Part shown: one piece after another, positions 17,401 to 25,239 of the stretch
Layout of the letters: each line of letters opens with the position of its first letter
Numbering within the stretch: the first letter of the stretch is position 1
NCBI GenBank assembly: GCA_028289245.1
Contig: JAQGGT010000004.1
Location: forward strand, 124,001 to 188,000
Length of the DNA stretch: 64,000 nucleotides
Source of the DNA: Candidatus Saccharimonadota bacterium
GTDB taxonomy: Bacteria > Patescibacteriota > Saccharimonadia > Saccharimonadales > UBA4665
Direction: 5' to 3'
Position numbers and translations under genes: made by a program
Notes under the pieces: model-generated
Databases searched by the model: none
What the model was told of the DNA's origin: nothing
Seen by the model: the letters and a program-made list of their open reading frames with translations, nothing else

Positions 17401-18000
17401 CCAGTAGCACCTGCCGCCCCTGCGGCGCCAAAGCCGCAAACTCCAGAAAAGCCCACTAGCCTAGAAGGCGCTCGTGATCTCGGTACGCACGAAGTCTATG
17501 TCAATGGTAAAAAAGCGCAGAAGCGTCTCTACGCTATCACTGGCATTCCCAGTAGTAGTGAAGAGAGCAACCCGAAGAGCCAGTGGTATGTCCAAGGTTC
17601 TAACGGCGAAATTATTGTTTCAGAAGATATCGCCCCCAAAGTTGTCCAACTCAAGAACGAAGCCGACGCCGCTGGCGTCAAGCTGCGCGCTGTCAGCTCC
17701 TTACGCACGTATGTGCATCAACAACAACTGTTTGATGCCGCTAACCACGACCGCAATCGCGTAGCTAGTCCCGGTGACTCAGCTCACAACAGCGGTGAAG
17801 CCATCGATTTTGTGCTGGACGGCTATGCCAATAACACGCCAAACGCCTTTGCTACCGAACACCATGGTGCCCGTACCACGAGCAACCCGCGTATTGCGCC
17901 TCACAGCCAGGTTTGGAACTTCTTAAAAACTCATGCTCCCCAGCTTGGTCTCAACCAGTACAGTAATGAGCCCTGGCACTGGGATCCCTGGCACCACTAG
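14467..18000 (+). CDS. Multi-domain peptidoglycan hydrolase (GH73-like, tail-lysozyme-like, VanY-like)
   Basis: An 1177-residue surface enzyme. The N-terminal 275 residues are charged and helical, then a hydrophobic segment (about 279-302). A GH73-like glucosaminidase domain spans about 504-685 (TGWGESTLAKEANNYFALP), a phage tail lysozyme-like domain about 783-904 (NFLQESGLRPEAVG, HGIGQWH), and a VanY/M15 D-Ala-D-Ala carboxypeptidase-like domain about 1070-1177 (SSLRTY, SAHNSGEAID, EPWHWDPWHH). Pro/Ala-rich linkers join them. In GH73 the usual ES of ESGWG reads QT here. Together the domains could cut both glycan and peptide, plausibly for self-remodelling or attack on a host cell wall. Confidence 0.85.
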   Translation: MGEGINDTSSDLAADSWDLADEEYDQTRDWRYAGDEPAIPAQTGGSELEALEAESERSRERERNFQTDYRAAFQAMDNDPAFAELFEARRNQAVGEGRKFFEYKLLVDIYRGYVRDGDYTLPPLKPVADLVVKKPSQPLVLVPSRAPSSNHGLREDVRFMLYRWKNSHQLRNPIFHQMLQSLTEAELTQLNENMTAEQRNAFFDAVYKKARKAHLQNRADALAARARAEAVIKVTPAAERRHRHEPRHAAQPKAIEAAHNAGHSAVEMAKTVKTIEPRKVVTGTIGASVMLGVAMNAAPVAASTLREPANDKTRALATSLYIHQAPTSQLRYINGVFKQVIEAKPAHKTDETPETQNVAAARDALKAQIEADKVVVEKSTFSQQEKETFAAGAAAAEKLIENPDLQVPGLTFADKPSNDQLSTLSALLGKSPEELQLIANILNMVSQTAAQAAETPAPEVAQPTAVTPVAAPTHVAPATNDPSTKITPPVTAKPEAAAPKLAATLSEADRNAIIDPLHMPAEHKAFLKVMTLLTVQARLDGAKINPAATTALAIKQTGWGESTLAKEANNYFALPVVPGWKGETIVVDMTAPDGTKTPMYFKKYDSPQASIADFAAQIESRSQYADTARNADDSAAFILGLFNKLRADNSVEAAPGQKGAMSFAASSSYAAELTRIMQQYNLDKLAGVGVAAAHTTHAPAPTHAVPLSPVTQAPTTSAPPATPLAPVTVAPAAPGATPAVPLAPVTPPAAEAPVTPAAPNKLAGVNIAAINKPGGFNSELVQGVVNHLITVNGLTPMGAAYMAGNFLQESGLRPEAVGDHGEAHGIGQWHAPRDTGLPADLMGQLDFAVNVDAPHSGGAALLKAARDPHATEADFAKGDQAYERYGPGKEGRRVEYGRIIYQQMMTPAAAAPAPAPAPAAPVAPAPAPAAPAASVAPVKPPAAATPAAPVTPVKTPVAKPPVAVAPAPAPAPAAPPAAPVAPAAPAAPKPQTPEKPTSLEGARDLGTHEVYVNGKKAQKRLYAITGIPSSSEESNPKSQWYVQGSNGEIIVSEDIAPKVVQLKNEADAAGVKLRAVSSLRTYVHQQQLFDAANHDRNRVASPGDSAHNSGEAIDFVLDGYANNTPNAFATEHHGARTTSNPRIAPHSQVWNFLKTHAPQLGLNQYSNEPWHWDPWHH

Positions 18001-18066
18001 GACACCTAGCTAGTTTACCGAGTCAACTACCCCTGAGAAATGTGACGAAAATCGCGCTGATAGCGG

Positions 18067-18095
18067 TTGTGTTTACGAATGCTTACGGTTATACT
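18067..18095 (+). promoter_or_regulatory. Promoter of the glucan-metabolism operon
   Basis: TTGTGT (18067-18072), a 17-nt spacer and TATACT (18090-18095). The leader of about 35 nt contains GAGGGACATG, with the ribosome-binding site just before ATG at 18137. Confidence 0.65.
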
Positions 18096-18136
18096 GGGGT
18101 ATAAGTTAACACCAAAGAGAGAGACAAAAGAGGGAC

Positions 18137-19345
18137 ATGAAGGTATTGATGCTCGGGTGGGAGTTGCCTCCCCACAACAGCGGTGGACTCGGCATTGCAT
18201 GCTACCAGCTCTGTAAAGCTCTCTCAAAAAAAGACCTTGCTATCGAGTTTGTGCTGCCCTATAAAGCAGATCACGGCATTGATTTTATGGACATCACTGC
18301 CGCCCATCCCCAGGGCGTAACAGAGGTGATCCGCTCGGGCATTGCCTACGACAGTTACAAATATGTGCTCGAGGACGGCTCCGAAGAGTACTTAGACATC
18401 TACGCCCAGCAGCAACTGTATGAGCACGCTGTTGCTAAATTAGTCGAAGAAACAGATTACGACATCGTGCACGCCCATGACTGGCTGACCTTCCGAGCGG
18501 CCTTACGTGCCAAGGAAGCCAAAGGCTGCCCAATTATTTTACACGTCCACTCTGTTGAGGCCGACCGGGCCGCCAATGACAATGGTGGTAACCCCTTGGT
18601 TCGTGAAATCGAAGCTATCTCAATGCATGTCGCCGACCGAGTGATCGCTGTTAGCGAGCATACTAAGCGCACCATCCACCGCGAGTATGGTGTACCACTC
18701 GACAAGATCGAGGTCGTTCACAATAGTATCGACATCGATACCATGGTGCCGCTCGATGATAACAACTCCTATCGCTACTTATCATCACTTAAAGCCCAGG
18801 GCTGGCGGGTGGTCACCAACATCGGTCGCTTAACGGTCCAAAAAGGCTTGCCTAACCTGTTACAAGCTGCCGCCAAAGTCATCGCCAAGCACCCTAAAAC
18901 GATGTTTTTGATCGTTGGCAGCGGCGAGCAATACTACGAGTTACTTACCTTGGCGGCTGAGCTCGGCATTGGCAAAAATGTCATCTTCACCGGCTTTCAG
19001 CGTGGCAAGCAGTGGCGCGATGCCTACGGTATCGCCGATTTGTTTGTAATGCCCTCCGTATCTGAGCCATTTGGCCTAACGCCACTCGAAGCGGTCGGGT
19101 ACGGCACGCCTTCGCTCGTAAGCTTCCAGTCCGGCGTGAGCGAAGTGCTCAAGAACTGCTTGAAGGTCGACTTCTGGGACATCGACGAAATGGCCAACCA
19201 GATCACCGCCGTAGTCCAAAACGATGCCCTGCGCGATGTTTTGCATGCGAACGCCTACCGCGAATACGAAAAACTCAGCTGGGAAGCCGCGAGCGATCAG
19301 ATCGAGCAGTTGTATAACCGCCACCTAGAAGGAGTTGCTGTATGA
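18137..19345 (+). CDS. GT-B glycosyltransferase, GT4/GT5 (glycogen synthase-like)
   Basis: 402 residues with an N-terminal starch-synthase-like motif (GWELPPHNSGGLG), an HAHDWLT segment, a linker and a C-terminal GT-B half carrying IGRLTVQKG and the EX7E signature in SEPFGLTPLEA. It probably extends or makes an alpha-glucan from a nucleotide-sugar. It is short for a classical GT5 synthase, so GT4 with another acceptor is possible. Its stop overlaps the next start by 4 nt, and a GH57 and a GH15 enzyme follow, which supports a role in storage-glucan turnover. Confidence 0.85.
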   Translation: MKVLMLGWELPPHNSGGLGIACYQLCKALSKKDLAIEFVLPYKADHGIDFMDITAAHPQGVTEVIRSGIAYDSYKYVLEDGSEEYLDIYAQQQLYEHAVAKLVEETDYDIVHAHDWLTFRAALRAKEAKGCPIILHVHSVEADRAANDNGGNPLVREIEAISMHVADRVIAVSEHTKRTIHREYGVPLDKIEVVHNSIDIDTMVPLDDNNSYRYLSSLKAQGWRVVTNIGRLTVQKGLPNLLQAAAKVIAKHPKTMFLIVGSGEQYYELLTLAAELGIGKNVIFTGFQRGKQWRDAYGIADLFVMPSVSEPFGLTPLEAVGYGTPSLVSFQSGVSEVLKNCLKVDFWDIDEMANQITAVVQNDALRDVLHANAYREYEKLSWEAASDQIEQLYNRHLEGVAV

Positions 19346-20550
19346 GTAAGTCGATAGTGCTCTATATGCACGTCCATCAGCCCTACCGCATTCGGCACTA
19401 CACCGTATTCGATACGGCTACTAATCACGATTACTTTGATGCCGCCTACGAAGACCAAGAAAGCAACGAGCGCATCCTCCAAAAAGTGGCCGAGAAGTCC
19501 TACTTGCCGACTAACAAGCGTCTGTTGCAACTCCTTAACGACAACCCTGGCTTTAAGCTGAGTTTATCGATCACCGGCACTGTTATTGAGCAACTTGAGA
19601 AGTGGTCGCCTGAGGCGCTGGCCTCATTCCAGGAGCTCTGCGCAACAGGCCGGGTCGAGATTGTAGCCGAAACCTATCACCACAGTTTGGCCTTTTTCTA
19701 CTCACGGGCGGAGTTTGAGATGCAGGTTGAGATGCACAAGCGTAAAGTGCAAGAGGTCTTTGGCCAAACGCCGCAGGTCTTCCGTAACACAGAGCTCTGC
19801 TACAATAATGACCTAGCCGTCTGGGCCGACCGGGCCGGCTACAAGGGAATTTTGGCCGAAGGCTGGGACCCCGTGCTTGGTTGGCGCAGTCCAAACTTTG
19901 TGTACCGGCCATCGTATACTAATAACATCCGGCTACTTATGAAAAACTATAAGCTGAGCGATGACATTGCGTTCCGCTTTGGCGACCAAAACTGGTCTGA
20001 ATGGCCACTGACTGCTGATAAATTTGCCGGCTGGCTGGGGGCTGACCAAAAAGCTACCAACTTTAACCTATTTATGGATTACGAAACCTTTGGTGAGCAC
20101 CAGTGGGAAGAGTCGGGTATCTTTGGTTTTTTGAGCCACTTACCGGGTGAATGGCTCAAAGATGAGCACCACAGTTTTATGACAGTATCAGAGGTGATCG
20201 ATAACAACGAGCCGGTCGATAGCATTGACGTACCCAATACTATCACCTGGGCTGACACCGAGCGCGATCTGTCGGCATGGCTGGGAAACGCGCTCCAGAC
20301 GACTGCCATCCAAGCCTTGTATGATCTCCAGGACGAGATCGTCAAAACGGGTGACTTTGCCCTCATTGAAGACTGGCGTCGGATGCAAACTAGCGACCAC
20401 TTCTATTATATGTGTACCAAATACTTTAACGACGGCGATATTCACGCCTACTTTAGCCCCTACAAAACGCCCTACGAGGCATACATTAACTTTATGAACG
20501 CCTACCACGACCTGAAGTTTCGACTCAGCGAACGCGGAGTGCAAGTTTAA
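19342..20550 (+). CDS. GH57 family alpha-glucan hydrolase/transferase
   Basis: 402 residues with the GH57 signatures: HVHQPYR near the N-terminus, RNTELCYNNDL with candidate nucleophile E151, GILAEGWD, and FMDYETFGEH with candidate acid/base D246. The family includes alpha-amylase, amylopullulanase, 4-alpha-glucanotransferase and branching enzyme; which one cannot be told, but the length fits the short alpha-amylase-like group. No signal peptide, so it acts on an internal polymer. Translationally coupled to the GT gene (ATGA) and 21 nt ahead of the GH15 gene. Confidence 0.88.
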   Translation: MSKSIVLYMHVHQPYRIRHYTVFDTATNHDYFDAAYEDQESNERILQKVAEKSYLPTNKRLLQLLNDNPGFKLSLSITGTVIEQLEKWSPEALASFQELCATGRVEIVAETYHHSLAFFYSRAEFEMQVEMHKRKVQEVFGQTPQVFRNTELCYNNDLAVWADRAGYKGILAEGWDPVLGWRSPNFVYRPSYTNNIRLLMKNYKLSDDIAFRFGDQNWSEWPLTADKFAGWLGADQKATNFNLFMDYETFGEHQWEESGIFGFLSHLPGEWLKDEHHSFMTVSEVIDNNEPVDSIDVPNTITWADTERDLSAWLGNALQTTAIQALYDLQDEIVKTGDFALIEDWRRMQTSDHFYYMCTKYFNDGDIHAYFSPYKTPYEAYINFMNAYHDLKFRLSERGVQV

Positions 20551-20571
20551 TATGAAAGCGGTGGGGTAATC

Positions 20572-22494
20572 ATGGGTCGACCTGTTGTACTAAGTAATGG
20601 CCAGTTATTCGTGGGGCTCGATGAGAGCGGCCTGGTTCACGACTTTTATTATCCGTACGTAGGCCTCGAAAACCTGACGAATGCCCGCTCGAGCCAACAC
20701 AAAATCGGTGTTTGGGTCGACGGCCAATTTAGCTGGACCAACGACGGTATGTGGTCAACCGAGGTTACCTTTGAGGACGGCGCGCTAATAAGTGCGATTA
20801 CGCTGCATTCGGACAGCTTACAGTTGCAGCTCGAACTGCATGACTACATAGATGCCGAGCACAATGCCCTCGTACGCCACATCACGATTAGCAACCAAGC
20901 CGATCACGACCGAGATATTCGGCTGTTTATGCATCAAGTTTTCGAAATATCGCGCAATGGCCGGGCGGATACAGCGCTCTATGTACCTGATGATCATTAC
21001 CTACTCGATTATAAAGGCCGCTATAGCCTGCTGATCGCTGGTAAGTTCGATGATGGCACGAAATTCGATCAATACGCCGTCGGCAACTACAAGATTGAGG
21101 GCAAAGCCGGTACCTTTAAAGACGCCGAAGACGGCGAACTTTCCGATAATCCGGTTGAGCATGGCGGCGTGGACAGTGTGATTCGCTTCCAAAAGCAGAT
21201 TGGCGCCGGCCATTCGGCCACGCTTGACTACTGGATCGTGGCCGCCAGCAGCCAGAATGATGCTCAGAGAGTCCATACGGCCTTCAGTGAACAAGATATG
21301 AATAATCGCTTAGAAGCAGCTCGAAACCACTGGACGCGCTGGCTCGAGGAGGGGAGCGGCGAAATCGACCTACCCGATGTACTGCGTGCTCCCCTGCAGC
21401 ATAGCCTGCTGGTCGTCAAAGCCCACTGTGATGTCCGGGGCTCGGTCCTGGCTAGCGGCGATTCGAGCATCTTTAACTTTGGCCGTGATTATTACTGCTA
21501 CTGTTGGCCGCGTGATGCCGCCTATGCGTTATGGCCACTGATTCGCCTGGGGCACTTCGGTGAAGCCCGGCGCTTCTTTGACTTTGCGCGGGACACGATG
21601 CACAAAGACGGCTACCTAATGCACAAATACCAGCCGGATCGCGCCATCGGCAGTACCTGGCACCCACTCGTCCACGGTAAAAACCGTGAGTTAGCCATCC
21701 AGGAAGACGAAACGGCCTGTGTACTGTTTATGATGTACGAATACGTCCAAGCCAGCCAAGATGAACACTTCGTCGAAAGCTTCTACCACAGTTTTATTGT
21801 ACCGTGCGCCAACTTCATGATGCACTTCATCGACGAGCAGACCGGTTTGCCGCACGCCAGTTACGACCTCTGGGAGGAGAAGTTCTTAACCTCCACTTAC
21901 ACCGTCACGACGGTGATCGCCGGTCTCTTGGCGGCCGCCAAATTCGCCAAGCTGGCCGACGCTCCCGATGACGCTATGCGCTGGAAGGCTGCTGCCGAAG
22001 CTATCCGGGCCAACCTCGATAAGCTCTACCATGACGATGGTTACTTCGTGAAAGGCTTTTTACTCGAAGAAGATGGCTCGTTGACCTATGATACAACGCT
22101 CGATATCTCTAGCCTGTACGGACCGTACATGTATGCCGGCCTGGCTCTGGACGATCACCGCATTGCCAGTACCGCGCAGGCTATTGAGGCCCGGATACTT
22201 AACCAATCACCGGCCGGTGGCGTATTACGCTACGAAAATGATAACTACTTCCTCACCAAGCGCCAGTTTAAAGGTAATCCCTGGATTGTGAGCACTTTGT
22301 GGCTGGCTCAATACCAGCTGAGCATCGGTCAGAAAGAAAAGGCTCAAGACCTACTGCGCTGGGCTCTCGAGCATCAGCTGCCAAGTGGTGCGCTTTCGGA
22401 GCAGTTCGACCCTGAGAATGGTGAGTCGCTCGGTGTCACGCCACTGGTATGGAGTCATGCCGAAATGATCAACACCATCCTCGACCTTAGTTAG
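20572..22494 (+). CDS. GH15 glucoamylase-like enzyme
   Basis: 640 residues: an N-terminal beta-sandwich (VLSNGQLFVGLDESGLVHDFYYP) and a C-terminal (alpha/alpha)6 barrel beginning near FNFGRDYYCYCWPRDAAYALWPL. Candidate catalytic acids are E435 in YDLWEEK and E631 in TPLVWSHAE, as in bacterial glucoamylases. It releases glucose from non-reducing ends of alpha-glucans. No signal peptide, so intracellular. It would pass glucose to the sugar kinase encoded convergently just downstream (8 nt overlap of the coding ends). Confidence 0.92.
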   Translation: MGRPVVLSNGQLFVGLDESGLVHDFYYPYVGLENLTNARSSQHKIGVWVDGQFSWTNDGMWSTEVTFEDGALISAITLHSDSLQLQLELHDYIDAEHNALVRHITISNQADHDRDIRLFMHQVFEISRNGRADTALYVPDDHYLLDYKGRYSLLIAGKFDDGTKFDQYAVGNYKIEGKAGTFKDAEDGELSDNPVEHGGVDSVIRFQKQIGAGHSATLDYWIVAASSQNDAQRVHTAFSEQDMNNRLEAARNHWTRWLEEGSGEIDLPDVLRAPLQHSLLVVKAHCDVRGSVLASGDSSIFNFGRDYYCYCWPRDAAYALWPLIRLGHFGEARRFFDFARDTMHKDGYLMHKYQPDRAIGSTWHPLVHGKNRELAIQEDETACVLFMMYEYVQASQDEHFVESFYHSFIVPCANFMMHFIDEQTGLPHASYDLWEEKFLTSTYTVTTVIAGLLAAAKFAKLADAPDDAMRWKAAAEAIRANLDKLYHDDGYFVKGFLLEEDGSLTYDTTLDISSLYGPYMYAGLALDDHRIASTAQAIEARILNQSPAGGVLRYENDNYFLTKRQFKGNPWIVSTLWLAQYQLSIGQKEKAQDLLRWALEHQLPSGALSEQFDPENGESLGVTPLVWSHAEMINTILDLS

Positions 22495-23569
22495 AGGCGT
22501 ACAGGGCGGCGATGGCTGAACCGTCTAGGCAGGCATTAGAATCGGCAGCGCCGAAATCCTTGGTCATGAGTAGTTCGATGGCTTGATCATTGTGTGCGGC
22601 CAAAATCTGGGCGATTCGCTCGCCGTAATGAGGAAACTTAAAGGCCCCGCCGTGCGCGACAATAGCTGTTTTGCCGTCGACCAGTGACATGCCTTGGTTA
22701 TCGGCAATACCTTGGATAATGTGGGCCACGACCTCGGCTGAGTGCTCGTACAAGTCGGCCGCCAGTTGATTACCTTCCTTATAGCGGTCTTCAATGTCAC
22801 GAGCCCGCATGTAACTGCCTGTTTCGGCCTGCCACTGCGCCTCAATGCCTGCCTTGTTGGCGCCGAGCCGCTCGAGACAGACGTAGGTTGCATTATAGAC
22901 GCCGCACGGTTCGGTTTGGTGATAGGTGTTGAGCGCCTCGATGCCTTCAACATGGCCGGCTTCGGCCGCATAGAGTGTGCCGTTTAAGATAATACTAGAG
23001 CCGAGCCCACCGCCGTTGATGACAAAGATCACGTTATCAGCCCCCGTTTGCTGATAGGCCGCCATAGCCCCAGCGATGGCACCGGCCGGACCATCGTTCA
23101 CTACCGAAGTAATGGACGGCGAAATTGCCGCCATGTCGCCGCCGAATTCGGCCTGTAACTCTTCTAAAAACGTTTTGGCTTTGGGGTGGTACAACGGCTT
23201 AGTGCCATCAAGTGGCGCTCCCCAGGATATGCCCAAAGGAATTCCTTGTTCGGCTGCGAAGGCGGCTGCTCGCTTGATGGTATCTAGGTAACCCGCGCCA
23301 TTATCGCCCTGGATGTCATCTTTATAATCGTCTTGAGTTACCAGCTGACCATTCTGGATTTTGAAGAGGCGCACTGCGCCTTTATCGCCGCCAAAATCGG
23401 CGCCCAGCAGTCGCGTACCTTCAGCAATCCCCAGGCGCTCGGCAGCCTTTTCCGGAATGAATTCCATCACCGGCTGTACGTGCATCGCCTCTGTCGTAAA
23501 ATATCGTAACTGCTCCTCCAGTAGAGGAGTTACAGGTCTGTCGGTAAGTGGTTCTACTGTTGGTTGCAT
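22487..23569 (-). CDS. ROK-type sugar kinase (probable glucokinase)
   Basis: 360 residues with a sugar-kinase fold: phosphate-1 loop GADFGGDKGAVRLF, NDGPAGAIAGA, the glycine-rich INGGGLGSSIILNG followed by AEAGHVEGI, and a C-terminal HGGAFKFP adenosine loop. It probably phosphorylates glucose freed by the GH57/GH15 enzymes encoded next to it. The typical ROK zinc-binding Cys cluster is not evident; one Cys pair-like segment (TEPCGVYNATYVC) lies near the expected place. The 3' end overlaps the GH15 gene tail to tail. Confidence 0.8.
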   Translation of the reverse strand: MQPTVEPLTDRPVTPLLEEQLRYFTTEAMHVQPVMEFIPEKAAERLGIAEGTRLLGADFGGDKGAVRLFKIQNGQLVTQDDYKDDIQGDNGAGYLDTIKRAAAFAAEQGIPLGISWGAPLDGTKPLYHPKAKTFLEELQAEFGGDMAAISPSITSVVNDGPAGAIAGAMAAYQQTGADNVIFVINGGGLGSSIILNGTLYAAEAGHVEGIEALNTYHQTEPCGVYNATYVCLERLGANKAGIEAQWQAETGSYMRARDIEDRYKEGNQLAADLYEHSAEVVAHIIQGIADNQGMSLVDGKTAIVAHGGAFKFPHYGERIAQILAAHNDQAIELLMTKDFGAADSNACLDGSAIAALYASN

Positions 23570-23627
23570 AGCCCTATGCTACCATAAATAATTTGATAAT
23601 GCTTACCGAAGCAGAAGAGCTGGGGTG

Positions 23628-23831
23628 TTACTTCTTTTTTGGAGCTTCATTGCGACCGAGGTTCTTTTTAGTCTCGGTGAAGACTACGTGCTTGCGCAGC
23701 TTGGGGCTGTACTTTTTGAGGCTCAGCTTATCAGGCGTGTTCATGGTGTTTTTGGTAGTGTAATAAATACGCTCGCCGCTTTCTTCGCTAAGCATACCGA
23801 TAATTTTGCGCTTGTCGCCTTTTTTTGCCAT
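23628..23831 (-). CDS. rpmG: 50S ribosomal protein L33
   Basis: 67 residues; the core [31 protein letters not shown] is clear L33. The four zinc-binding Cys of the C+ form are absent, so this is the zinc-independent form, with short charged extensions at both ends. A promoter (TTTACT, 17 nt, TAGGAT) lies 40-68 nt upstream. Confidence 0.95.
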   Translation of the reverse strand: MAKKGDKRKIIGMLSEESGERIYYTTKNTMNTPDKLSLKKYSPKLRKHVVFTETKKNLGRNEAPKKK

Positions 23832-23870
23832 CGAGATATTCCTGAAACTTTCTAAAACTTAATCTAATCT

Positions 23871-23899
23871 ATCCTAACAGATACAAACAGATAAGTAAA
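23871..23899 (-). promoter_or_regulatory. Promoter of rpmG
   Basis: TTTACT (23894-23899), a 17-nt spacer and TAGGAT (23871-23876) on the minus strand, downstream of the terminator-like hairpin at 23917-23946. Confidence 0.6.
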
Positions 23900-23916
23900 C
23901 CCTCAGCGACCACAAA

Positions 23917-23946
23917 CAAAAATGACTGGTGATCAGCCAGTCATTT
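23917..23946 (-). terminator. Intrinsic terminator
   Basis: A nine-pair stem AATGACTGG/CCAGTCATT with a seven-base loop, followed on the minus strand by a T-rich tract. Confidence 0.75.
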
Positions 23947-24010
23947 AAGTTTTTCTTCTTGCAAGAAAAGAAATTTTCACATAAGGTAATTCTTTTGGTT
24001 TTACGCTTAT
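23917..24010 (-). ncRNA. Candidate small RNA or attenuated leader upstream of rpmG
   Basis: A strong promoter (24017-24045) is followed by about 95 nt without an ORF. The stretch contains a small hairpin around TTCTTGCAAGAA and ends in an intrinsic terminator (AATGACTGG/CCAGTCATT stem followed by TTTTTG). Because rpmG has another promoter beyond the terminator, an independent small RNA is as likely as an rpmG attenuator. No known RNA family is recognised. Confidence 0.45.
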
Positions 24011-24016
24011 ACGGAC

Positions 24017-24045
24017 ATAGTATAGCGCTTACGCTATGCTGTCAA
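24017..24045 (-). promoter_or_regulatory. Strong promoter of the candidate small RNA
   Basis: Perfect TTGACA (24040-24045), a 17-nt spacer and TACTAT (24017-24022). The spacer contains the inverted repeat AGCATAGCG/CGCTATACT, a possible operator or a PspC-gene terminator stem. Confidence 0.75.
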
Positions 24046-24050
24046 GCATT

Positions 24051-24272
24051 TTATACGTCGATCACGTCGTCGTGCTTGCGGTCCCCTGTTGGCGCGATGG
24101 GCATGACGATCCAGAGCACGAAATATGGCAGCGCACTAACGCCGCCAGGCAGCAGTAAGATAACGAAAATAATCCTGAAGATTACCGGGTCTACATCGAA
24201 ATATTCACCGAGTCCACCGGCGACGCCGGCGATCATGCGGTCGGTACTGGATCTGTGGAGTTTCTTAGCCAT
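24051..24272 (-). CDS. PspC-domain membrane protein
   Basis: 73 residues from ATG at 24272, which is preceded by AGGGG; the longer ORF adds five unlikely residues. LHRSSTDRMIAGVAGGLGEYFDVDPVIFRIIFV is the classic PspC signature, followed by a hydrophobic helix. PspC proteins sense or respond to membrane stress in other bacteria; no pspA-like partner is nearby. Confidence 0.93.
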   Translation of the reverse strand: MAKKLHRSSTDRMIAGVAGGLGEYFDVDPVIFRIIFVILLLPGGVSALPYFVLWIVMPIAPTGDRKHDDVIDV

Positions 24273-24302
24273 ACCCCTATGGTACAACGCTTGGCGCCAT
24301 AC

Positions 24303-24328
24303 AAAAACCCCAGCCGGAGCTGGGGTTT
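24303..24328 (-). terminator. Terminator of tRNA-Thr(GGT)
   Basis: A perfect AACCCCAGC/GCTGGGGTT stem with TCCG loop followed by T-run, just past the tRNA 3' end on the minus strand. Confidence 0.9.
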
Positions 24329-24339
24329 ACCAATTCGAT

Positions 24340-24414
<75 letters not shown>

Positions 24415-24427
24415 TTATATCCGTACG

Positions 24428-24456
24428 ATTGTACCAAAAAGCTACGTTAAAACCAA
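24428..24456 (-). promoter_or_regulatory. Promoter of tRNA-Thr(GGT)
   Basis: TTGGTT (24451-24456), a 17-nt spacer and TACAAT (24428-24433) on the minus strand, 13 nt before the tRNA 5' end. Confidence 0.6.
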
Positions 24457-24662
24457 GGCACGGTTGCGATGGCGGCCAGATTTTCTTTGAGGCTGTGGCG
24501 GTCTTTGCTTAAGAGTAGTATCAGGCCTGTCACTAGCAGTGAGACGGCGAAGGCTAAAACGGCCAGCGTCGCCGGAAGGATGAGGCGAGTGGCAGCGCAG
24601 AGCCACACTAAGGCTCCGGCTAGCAATAATACGAAGATGCCGAGAATTCTGAATCCAATCAT
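24447..24662 (-). CDS. Small two-helix membrane protein, 71 aa
   Basis: 71 residues, nearly all hydrophobic: helix 1 about residues 4-24, helix 2 about 28-50, then a short polar tail. No family recognised. Its start overlaps the stop of the 29-codon ORF (ATGA), making it the last gene of the dioxygenase/glycosyltransferase cluster. Confidence 0.6.
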   Translation of the reverse strand: MIGFRILGIFVLLLAGALVWLCAATRLILPATLAVLAFAVSLLVTGLILLLSKDRHSLKENLAAIATVPWF

Positions 24663-24748
24663 ACGTCCACCATTAGACTGCCGCTGGCTACCGCCCGTTT
24701 AACACCGAGAATCACCGCGGCAGTGCGAAGACCATCGATCCTTTTCAT
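24659..24748 (-). CDS. 29-residue ORF coupled on both sides
   Basis: A 29-codon ORF (MKRIDGLRTAAVILGVKRAV...) whose ATG overlaps the Nudix stop (ATGA) and whose TGA overlaps the ATG of the small membrane protein (ATGA). Double coupling suggests it is translated, as a peptide or just to carry ribosomes forward. Amphipathic, no known family. Confidence 0.45.
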   Translation of the reverse strand: MKRIDGLRTAAVILGVKRAVASGSLMVDV

Positions 24749-25236
24749 AATGAGTGTACGTAGCCAAGTTCAGTAAAGAAGTCGAACCAGACAGGTTCTA
24801 AACCGGGGTTAGCTTCCCAGTCTTTTTGGCTTAGTTGGCCTGCTTGAAAGGCTTTTGTTCGGTCGGCCAGGGCCTGCAGCTGGTCTGGGGCGTACCAGTT
24901 GGCACCTCGTGTTTCCTCGGCATCTGGTACTAAATTGCCGCTATATTTAGTAGCTTCGTAGATCCACCAACTGTGATGCGTGCCACCGGGTCGACGGCAC
25001 TGATTATTCACTCTCCTACCCTGGATGACAGTGTTTTGGAGCCCGTTCAGGGCGATTACAAGTCCAAGCTCTTCTTGCACTTCATTCACGGCAGCCTGTT
25101 CGGGCTGGCCGTGCTCATCGATATGGCCGGCCGGCGGAGCAATCCCAATAGGAAATCGAGCCCGCTCCAGCAGGGCAAATGCACCTTCGGGACTCTGAAT
25201 AATGACTCCAACGCTCATATTGTCACAATTTTTCAT
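24745..25236 (-). CDS. Nudix hydrolase-like protein with altered Nudix box
   Basis: 163 residues. The Nudix box region is GHIDEHGQPEQAAVNEVQEELGL: the final E-x-x-E-E-x-G is intact, but the first conserved Glu is Gly and the Arg is Asn. A nucleotide or nucleotide-sugar pyrophosphatase with changed activity is likely. ATG is preceded by GGAG and lies 3 nt after the glycosyltransferase stop. Confidence 0.8.
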   Translation of the reverse strand: MKNCDNMSVGVIIQSPEGAFALLERARFPIGIAPPAGHIDEHGQPEQAAVNEVQEELGLVIALNGLQNTVIQGRRVNNQCRRPGGTHHSWWIYEATKYSGNLVPDAEETRGANWYAPDQLQALADRTKAFQAGQLSQKDWEANPGLEPVWFDFFTELGYVHSL

Positions 25237-25239
25237 AAT

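Noticed and set aside
16885-17456. Minus-strand ORFs rich in Gly, Arg and Ala opposite the hydrolase linkers
   Set aside because: Reading-frame shadows of Pro/Ala-rich linker codons; the plus-strand gene has recognisable domains throughout.
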